Assembly: GCA_050014815.1 (NCBI GenBank) | Contig: JBEKCP010000127.1 | Location: forward strand, 1-11,049 | Direction of reading: 5' to 3' | Origin: JBEKCP01 sp050014815 | Lineage (GTDB): Bacteria > Planctomycetota > Planctomycetia > Pirellulales > Thermoguttaceae | DNA length: 11,049 nucleotides | Shown: positions 6,624-11,049 of the stretch, piece by piece | How the letters are laid out: the number at the start of each line of letters is the position of its first letter | How positions within the stretch are numbered: position 1 is the first letter of the stretch | Translations under genes and position numbers: made by a program | Notes under the pieces: generated by a model | Seen by the model: the letters and a program-made list of their open reading frames with translations, nothing else | Told to the model about the DNA's origin: nothing | Database searches by the model: none

Positions 6624-6660
6624 TCAACACAACAAAGGAGACAGAGAACGGCCACATGCG

Positions 6661-6733
<73 letters not shown>

Positions 6734-6803
6734 CTCGTTCGGCCGGATTTGTGACGTCGGTGTAAAGTTCATCCTTACCCGCTATTGAAAGCAGGGAGAT
6801 CGA

Positions 6804-8003
6804 ATGGCGAAGGAAGCATTTAAACGGACCAAGCCGCACGTGAACGTGGGCACCATCGGCCACATTGACCATGGGAAAACGACGCTGACGGGCGCTATCC
6901 TGGCGACTCAAGCGCCCAAGGGCATGGCCAAGTTCAAGACCTATGCGGACATCGCCAAGGGGGGCACGGTCCGCGACGCGACCAAGACCGTGACCATCGC
7001 GGTGGCCCACGTCGAGTACGAGACGCAGAAGCGTCACTATGCCCACATCGACTGTCCGGGCCACGCCGACTTCATCAAGAACATGATCACGGGGGCCGCC
7101 CAGATGGACGGCGCGATCCTGGTGGTTTCGGCGGCCGACGGCCCGATGCCGCAGACGCGGGAGCACGTCCTCCTGGCCCGCCAGGTGAACGTCCCGGCGC
7201 TGTGCGTGTTCCTCAACAAGGTCGACCTGGTCGACGACGAGGAGTTGCTGGAGTTGGTCGAGCTGGAGTTGCGGGAGTTGTTGACGCACTACGGTTTCCC
7301 CGGCGACGAGATTCCGATTATTCGCGGCAATTCGTTGGCGGCGTACAACAACCCGACCGACGCGGCGGCGACGAAGTGCATCCAGGAGTTGTTGGACGCG
7401 GTGGACGCCTACATCCCCGAGCCGACGCGCGAGGTGGACAAGCCGTTCCTGATGGCCGTCGAGGACGTGTTCTCGATCGAAGGCCGCGGGACGGTGGCCA
7501 CCGGGCGCATCGAGCGCGGCGTCGTCAAGGTGGGCGACGAAGTCGAGATCATCGGCTTCGGCCTGGAGCCCGCCAAGACGACCGTCACCGGGGTGGAGAT
7601 GTTCAACAAGCAGCTCGACCAGGGCATAGCCGGCGACAACGTCGGCTGCCTGCTCCGCGGCGTGAAGCGGGAGGAAATCGAGCGCGGCCAGGTGCTGGCC
7701 AAGCCGAAGTCGATCACGCCGCACACGCAGTTCGAGGCCGAGGTCTACGTGTTGTCGAAGGAAGAAGGCGGCCGGCATACCCCGTTCTTCAGCGGCTACC
7801 GGCCGCAGTTCTACTTCCGCACCACGGACGTCACCGGCACCGCCACGCTGCTGGGCGACGCGGAAATGTGCATGCCCGGCGACAACGTCCGCCTGGCCGT
7901 CGAGCTCATCTCCCCCATCGCCATGGATGCGAACGTGCGGTTCGCCATCCGCGAAGGCGGCCGGACGGTGGGCTCGGGCGTTGTAACGAAAGTGATCAAA
8001 TAG
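6804..8003 (+). CDS. tuf: translation elongation factor EF-Tu
   Basis: 399 residues, normal length. The GTPase delivers aminoacyl-tRNA to the ribosomal A site. G motifs: GHIDHGKT (19-26), DCPGH (83-87) with catalytic His87, NKVD (138-141) and GNSL (175-178) in place of the usual GSAL. Domains 2 and 3 are regular, with GRGTVATGRIERG (227-239) and the C-terminal RFAIREGGRTVGSGVV (379-394). The oddity is switch I: where most bacteria have EKARGITIN, this protein has DATKTVTIA (58-66), keeping the Mg-binding Thr (Thr64) but changing Arg to Lys and Gly to Thr. I recall the same form in Rhodopirellula EF-Tu, so it is probably a lineage trait. Codon use is like its neighbours. The gene follows four tRNA genes, as in the E. 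coli tufB operon. A GGGAG lies a few bases before the ATG. Confidence 0.98.
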   Translation: MAKEAFKRTKPHVNVGTIGHIDHGKTTLTGAILATQAPKGMAKFKTYADIAKGGTVRDATKTVTIAVAHVEYETQKRHYAHIDCPGHADFIKNMITGAAQMDGAILVVSAADGPMPQTREHVLLARQVNVPALCVFLNKVDLVDDEELLELVELELRELLTHYGFPGDEIPIIRGNSLAAYNNPTDAAATKCIQELLDAVDAYIPEPTREVDKPFLMAVEDVFSIEGRGTVATGRIERGVVKVGDEVEIIGFGLEPAKTTVTGVEMFNKQLDQGIAGDNVGCLLRGVKREEIERGQVLAKPKSITPHTQFEAEVYVLSKEEGGRHTPFFSGYRPQFYFRTTDVTGTATLLGDAEMCMPGDNVRLAVELISPIAMDANVRFAIREGGRTVGSGVVTKVIK

Positions 8004-8021
8004 AGCGGGCCCGAAAGTCAC

Positions 8022-8065
8022 GGGGGCCGCCGTCCTTCCTCGCGCGGCGAGGAGCGGCGGGCCCC
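8022..8065 (+). other. long GC-rich hairpin between tuf and tRNA-Trp
   Basis: GGGGGCCGCCG (8022-8032) pairs with CGGCGGGCCCC (8055-8065) with one mismatch, and an inner stem CCTCGC-GCG-GCGAGG (8038-8052) tops it. No U-tract follows (TTGGTGCG), so full termination is unlikely. It may stabilise the tuf mRNA 3' end, mark an RNase processing point before tRNA-Trp, or cause partial attenuation. Confidence 0.6.
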
Positions 8066-8080
8066 TTGGTGCGCGACTAC

Positions 8081-8153
8081 AGGGGCGTAGCTCAAATGGT
8101 AGAGCACTGGTCTCCAAAACCAGGTGTTGCGAGTTCAAGTCCCGCCGCCCCTG
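8081..8153 (+). tRNA. tRNA-Trp (anticodon CCA)
   Basis: The acceptor AGGGGCG pairs with CGCCCCT (8146-8152), with discriminator G8153 as usual for bacterial tRNA-Trp. The anticodon stem CTGGT/ACCAG closes loop CTCCAAA, giving CCA. The T-stem has one A-C mismatch. The next bases are CCA (8154-8156), so this is the only tRNA here with an encoded 3' CCA, perhaps by chance. A tRNA-Trp next to secE is common across bacteria. Confidence 0.95.
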
Positions 8154-8184
8154 CCATGACCTTCCCACGGAGACGACGACTGCG

Positions 8185-8634
8185 GTGAGTGCGTTCTATC
8201 AAGAATTCATGCGTGCGGGCGTGTATAAGAAAAGCCAGGGTAGGATTACCCGGCAGGTCACGTTCGCTGCGCTGGCCGTCACGGTGTTGCTGGGCCTCTG
8301 GCGGTTCAGCGCGATGCTGTATGCAACGTACCCCAACGGCGTCTACTTGTTGTACGTGCTGCCGGTGTCGCCCCTGTACCTTTGCTACGTGATACCGGGC
8401 GCCGCGCTGGCGGCCGGTTGGTGGGTGGCGTACCGGGCGGTCAACCTGCCCGGCTTCGCCGACTTCCTCATCTCCGTCGAAGCGGAAATGAACAAGGTCT
8501 CCTGGCCGACCCGGGGGGATTTGTATCGGGCGTCCGTGGTGGTGCTGCTGACGATTATCCTTCTGGGTTGCCTGTTGGCGTTGATGGACATCGTTTGGAT
8601 CGCAGTGTTCCAGGTGTTGCACCTTTACAGTTGA
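8185..8634 (+). CDS. secE: preprotein translocase subunit SecE
   Basis: 149 residues, three predicted membrane helices (about 26-46, 54-82 and 114-146). It is the clamp subunit that stabilises SecY in the SecYEG channel. The conserved C-terminal core is SVEAEMNKVSWPTRGDLYRA (97-116) followed by the last helix. Many bacterial SecE proteins have only this core (about 60-65 residues); this one has two extra N-terminal helices like the 127-residue E. coli form, but longer. The start is a GTG at 8185 with GGAG twelve bases upstream; ATG at 8209 is an alternative without a ribosome site. It lies 31 bases after tRNA-Trp and 24 before nusG, the classical secE-nusG pair. No rpmG is found between tuf and secE. 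Confidence 0.93.
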   Translation: MSAFYQEFMRAGVYKKSQGRITRQVTFAALAVTVLLGLWRFSAMLYATYPNGVYLLYVLPVSPLYLCYVIPGAALAAGWWVAYRAVNLPGFADFLISVEAEMNKVSWPTRGDLYRASVVVLLTIILLGCLLALMDIVWIAVFQVLHLYS

Positions 8635-8658
8635 TGTAGACCAGGCGGGGTTGCAGGC

Positions 8659-9588
8659 GTGACTGAACAGTTGAACCAGACCGGCGCAGGGCCCGAGGAG
8701 CGGCCCGGCGTGCCGACAGCGGAGCCCCCGGGCGAGACGGCGGTCCAGGCTGCCGGGCCGGTTCCCGTCGAGCCCGCCCGGGCCGAGGCATCGGCGCCTG
8801 CCGGGCCACAGGTTCCGGAGGCGATCGCCCCCGAGCCGCCGGTTCCCGCGGCTGAGATCCCCGCGGCCGAGGTTCCCCTAGTCGAGTTCCCCGCGGCAGG
8901 GCTTGAGGTTCCGGCCGGCGGAGAGCCGGCCGTCGCAGAAACGGAGTCGGCTGTCCCGGAGCCGCCGCGAAAGGAGCCACCGGCGCCGCGGCCGCGCAAG
9001 AAGGCCGCCGTCGTTGAGGCCCCCGCGCCGGAAGTGCCCGCCGAGCCGAAGTCCGAAAACATGGATTGGTTCATCCTCAAGGTCCAGAGCAACCGGGAGG
9101 ACTCGATCCGCGAGGCACTGCTGCGGCGGGTGGCGATCGCCGGCCTGGACCGCTTCTTCGGCGACGTGATCGTCCCGACGGAGAAGGTGACCGAGTTCAA
9201 GGGGGGCAAGAAGCGGGTCATCAAGCGAAAGCTCTACCCGGGTTACCTGGTCGTCCACATGGAGATCAACGAGGACACCTGGTTCCTGGTTCGCGAGACG
9301 CCGGGCATCGGCGATTTCACGGGGGCGTCCGGCCACCCGTCGCCGATGTTGGCCCACGAGGTCTCCCGGATCCTGGCCAAGCAGGAGGAGAAGAGCGAGA
9401 AGGCCCCGAAACTGAAGATCGGCTTCACCAGCGGCGAGCGGGTGAAGATCAACGAAGGAACCTTCGAGAATTTCGAGGGAGAAGTCGAGAGCATCGACGA
9501 AACGAACGGCCGGGTGACCGTGATGATCAACATCTTCGGCCGCTCCACGCCCGTCGAACTGGAATACTGGCAGATCGAGGCGGTATAA
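8659..9588 (+). CDS. nusG: transcription antitermination protein NusG with a long N-terminal extension
   Basis: 309 residues against about 180 for E. coli NusG. The canonical protein begins at Met135 (codon 9061): the NGN domain (135-245) has MDWFILKVQSNRE, LYPGYLVVHMEINEDTWFLVRETPGIGDF (192-220); the KOW domain (256-309) has FTSGERVKINEGTFENFEGEV. NGN binds the RNA polymerase clamp; KOW contacts partners such as S10 or Rho. Residues 1-134 are Pro/Ala/Glu/Val-rich with PAAEIPAAEVP-type repeats and a basic patch RKEPPAPRPRKK (104-115), probably disordered. The extension starts at GTG 8659 without a clear Shine-Dalgarno. It is in frame, with no stop over 402 bases and third positions rich in G and C, so I take it as coding. 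An internal start at 9061 could give a short form. Confidence 0.92.
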   Translation: MTEQLNQTGAGPEERPGVPTAEPPGETAVQAAGPVPVEPARAEASAPAGPQVPEAIAPEPPVPAAEIPAAEVPLVEFPAAGLEVPAGGEPAVAETESAVPEPPRKEPPAPRPRKKAAVVEAPAPEVPAEPKSENMDWFILKVQSNREDSIREALLRRVAIAGLDRFFGDVIVPTEKVTEFKGGKKRVIKRKLYPGYLVVHMEINEDTWFLVRETPGIGDFTGASGHPSPMLAHEVSRILAKQEEKSEKAPKLKIGFTSGERVKINEGTFENFEGEVESIDETNGRVTVMINIFGRSTPVELEYWQIEAV

Positions 9589-9591
9589 AGG

Positions 9592-9680
9592 AGGGATTGG
9601 GGATTAGGGATTAGGGATTAGAGACTGGAGTGTGGCGCGCGGCGGCCCTTCCAATCCCCAATCCCCAATCTCCAATCCCT
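9592..9680. repeat. GGGATTA/GGGGATT heptad inverted repeat between nusG and rplK
   Basis: The left arm (9592-9621) is a row of GGGATTG/GGGATTA units and the right arm (9651-9680) is the complementary CCAATCCCC units. They pair over about 30 bases with a few mismatches around a 29-nt GC-rich loop. The left arm starts four bases after the nusG stop, and the right arm ends ten bases before the rplK ATG. The left arm alone has four G-runs (9593-9616) that fit a G-quadruplex pattern on the coding strand. Reading through the element adds a spurious 20-residue N-terminus to rplK from GTG 9630. Confidence 0.8.
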
Positions 9681-9689
9681 GTGAGGGCC

Positions 9690-10115
9690 ATGGCAAAACA
9701 ACTGGTCAGCGAAGTGAAGTTTCAAGTACCGGGCGGGCAGGCGACGCCGGCTCCTCCGGTCGGTACGGCGCTGGGCCGCTTCGGGATCAACCTGGGGCAG
9801 TTCGTGTCGCAGTTCAACGATCGGACTCGCGACGCGGGCGGCATGCCCATCCCGGTCGTGGTCAAGGTCTACAACGACCGCTCCTTCGAGTTCGTGACGA
9901 AGAGCCCGCCGGCCGCCGCACTCTTGAAGCAGGCGGCGGGGATAGCCAAGGGCTCCGGCGTGCCGAACAAGGAGAAGGTGGGCAAGGTGACGGTGGCCCA
10001 GATCGACGAGATTTGCAAGACCAAGATGGCGGACCTCAACGCCCGCGATCTCGATCATGCCCGCCGCCTCGTCGCCGGCACCGCCCGCAGCATGGGGCTG
10101 GAAGTGATCGAGTAG
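9690..10115 (+). CDS. rplK: 50S ribosomal protein L11
   Basis: 141 residues, normal length. L11 forms the GTPase-associated centre with 23S rRNA and L10. The N-terminal domain has APPVGTALGRFGINLGQFVS (21-40). The RNA-binding C-terminal domain has FVTKSPPAAALLKQAAGI (68-85), GSGVPNKEKVGKVT (88-101) and GTARSMGLEV (130-139). The ATG at 9690 is chosen over upstream in-frame starts because MAKQLVSEVKFQV matches the usual L11 beginning and the upstream codons lie in a repeat. GAGGG is just two bases before the ATG, so the ribosome site is poor. The gap to nusG (101 nt) is wide for this operon. Confidence 0.98.
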   Translation: MAKQLVSEVKFQVPGGQATPAPPVGTALGRFGINLGQFVSQFNDRTRDAGGMPIPVVVKVYNDRSFEFVTKSPPAAALLKQAAGIAKGSGVPNKEKVGKVTVAQIDEICKTKMADLNARDLDHARRLVAGTARSMGLEVIE

Positions 10116-10226
10116 GGATTAGGGGATTTGGGGATTTGGGGATTTAGAAAAGCCCCGCGATTGCGTCGCGGGGTTAGCCGCTTGCGGCTTCGCAAGCAGG
10201 ATCTGTAGGAGGCGACTCCGGTCGCC
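10115..10226. repeat. composite palindromic element between rplK and rplA
   Basis: Several pieces follow each other: GGGATTA/GGGGATTT units (10115-10144, with four G-runs in 10115-10141); a perfect hairpin CCCCGCGA-TTGCG-TCGCGGGG (10153-10173); a second stem GCTTGCG-GCTT-CGCAAGC (10180-10197); and a third, GGCGAC-TCCG-GTCGCC (10211-10226). The rplK stop TAG (10113-10115) shares its G with the first unit. The rplA leader thus carries at least three stable stems, with the last ending nine bases before the CGGAG (10236-10240) used for rplA. The make-up suggests successive insertions of different palindromic repeats. Confidence 0.75.
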
Positions 10227-10248
10227 GCTTTACTACGGAGCGAGTGAA

Positions 10249-10929
10249 ATGCCGAAACTGTCCAAACGAATGAAGACCATGATTGCCAAGGTCTCCGAGA
10301 CGCCGATGCCGCTGGCCGAGGCGGTCAACCTGCTGAAGACCTTCAACACGACGAAGTTCGACCAGACCGTCGAGATCGTCATGCGGCTGGGCATCGATCC
10401 GAAACAGTCGGACCAGTTGGTCCGCGGCTCGCTGGTGCTGCCGCACGGGATCGGCAAGAGCCAGCGGGTCATCGTGTTCGCCAAGGGGGACAAGATCGAC
10501 GAGGCGAAGGCGGCCGGGGCGGACGAGGTGGGCGGCCCCGAGCTGGCCGAGAAGATCAAGGGGGGGTGGACCGATTTCGACGTCTGCGTCGCCTCGCCGG
10601 ACATGATGGGCATCGTCGGTCCGCTGGGCAAGGTGCTGGGCCCCCGCGGCCTGATGCCCTCGCCCCGCGCAGGCACCGTCACGCCGGACGTCGGCAAGGT
10701 CATCCGCGAGTACAAGGCCGGCAAGGTCGAGTTCCGCACCGATGCCGGCGGGAACGTCCATGCGGTGGTCGGCAAGATGGGCTTCGACGCCCCGAAACTG
10801 GTCGACAATATTTCGGCGTTCATCCACTTTGTCCTGAACATGAAGCCCGCCTCGGTTCGCGGCCAGTACGTCAAGGGGATTTCCATCAAGGGCACGATGA
10901 CCCCCGGCGTCCGCGTGCAGGCAGCCTAG
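10249..10929 (+). CDS. rplA: 50S ribosomal protein L1
   Basis: 226 residues, normal length. L1 forms the mobile L1 stalk that helps release E-site tRNA; in E. coli it also represses its own operon by binding the rplK leader. The signature GPLGKVLGPRGLMPSPRAGT is at 124-143. Domain I ends (residues 1-67 and about 160-226) flank domain II; the protein ends VKGISIKGTMTPGVRV. The ATG at 10249 has CGGAG eight bases upstream. The 133-nt gap to rplK is filled by palindromes, so an L1-binding operator of the E. coli type could not be recognised. Confidence 0.98.
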   Translation: MPKLSKRMKTMIAKVSETPMPLAEAVNLLKTFNTTKFDQTVEIVMRLGIDPKQSDQLVRGSLVLPHGIGKSQRVIVFAKGDKIDEAKAAGADEVGGPELAEKIKGGWTDFDVCVASPDMMGIVGPLGKVLGPRGLMPSPRAGTVTPDVGKVIREYKAGKVEFRTDAGGNVHAVVGKMGFDAPKLVDNISAFIHFVLNMKPASVRGQYVKGISIKGTMTPGVRVQAA

Positions 10930-10931
10930 GA

Positions 10932-11006
10932 GAAAAAGGGGACAGTCCCCATTTGTGCGCAGCACCCGAAGGGCCGTTCCGGCAAATGGGGACTGTCCCC
11001 TTTTTC
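10932..11006. repeat. 24-bp perfect palindrome with GGGGACAGTCCCC core between rplA and rplJ
   Basis: Arms 10932-10955 and 10983-11006 are exact reverse complements over 24 bp with a 27-nt loop. Each arm also contains the near-palindrome GGGGACAGTCCCC and can fold alone. The right arm ends CCCC-TTTTT, so a transcript would present a GC stem followed by five U, the shape of an intrinsic terminator. The mirror A-run on the left makes it symmetrical for both strands. AAAGGGGACAGTCCCC-type repeats are ones I recall as dispersed in planctomycete genomes. The palindrome starts three bases after the rplA stop and ends 25 bases before rplJ. Confidence 0.85.
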
Positions 11007-11031
11007 CGGCCAATAAGAAGATTTCCAAGCC

Positions 11032-11049
11032 ATGAGCAAGTACGTCAAG
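11032..11049 (+). CDS. rplJ: start of 50S ribosomal protein L10, truncated by the window end
   Basis: Only six codons, MSKYVK, are present. The position after rplA and the MSKYVK start, which I recall from planctomycete L10, make this the rplJ start. L10 anchors the L7/L12 stalk. No clear Shine-Dalgarno is seen (AAGAAGA lies 11 bases upstream). Confidence 0.75.

Noticed and set aside
9630..9689. Upstream in-frame extension of rplK from GTG 9630
   Set aside because: The 20 added residues are encoded by the heptad inverted repeat and do not match L11, whose normal start is MAK at 9690.
9592..10226. CRISPR array in the repeated GGATT units
   Set aside because: The units are seven to eight bases in direct tandem or inverted order with no unique spacers of about 30 nt, and no cas genes are nearby.

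Overview
The window looks like a planctomycete chromosome, probably of the Pirellula type. The reasons are high GC; a secreted protein that matches what I recall of the planctomycete-specific TIGR03009 domain; an EF-Tu whose switch I lacks the usual RGITI motif in the way I recall for Rhodopirellula; an unusual long sigma factor with a planctomycete-like region 2.4; and many GC-rich palindromic intergenic elements. No search was run, so the placement rests on recognition.

Left part (1-4382): a truncated, leftward MgtC/SapB-DUF4010 type membrane protein gene runs off the left edge (1-1187). It diverges from a rightward gene for a secreted TIGR03009-like protein (1404-2456). That gene converges on a leftward gene for a secreted protein I cannot assign (2595-3980). 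A 26-bp-arm palindrome fills the divergent gap and an AT-rich inverted repeat fills the convergent gap. The 402-nt divergent gap before the next gene holds another palindrome.

Middle (4383-6059): a 558-residue sigma-70 family protein. About 320 N-terminal residues carry three helix-turn-helix-like segments. They are followed by sigma regions 1.2, 2 and 4, with the region 3 space strongly shortened.

Right part (6295-11049): a translation and transcription operon in the order tRNA-Thr(UGU), tRNA-Tyr(GUA), tRNA-Gly(UCC), tRNA-Thr(GGU), tuf, tRNA-Trp(CCA), secE, nusG, rplK, rplA, rplJ (first six codons only). The four-tRNA-tuf block is the same as the E. coli thrU-tyrU-glyT-thrT-tufB operon. A promoter-like TTGCGT-16-TATACT precedes the first tRNA. 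These genes supply tRNAs and EF-Tu for decoding, SecE for the translocon, NusG for RNA polymerase, and the L11, L1 and L10 stalk proteins.

Features that stand out are the composite sigma factor, the divergent EF-Tu switch I, a 134-residue Pro/Ala/Glu-rich extension on NusG, and palindromic elements in every gap from nusG to rplJ. One of those elements resembles an intrinsic terminator just upstream of rplJ.
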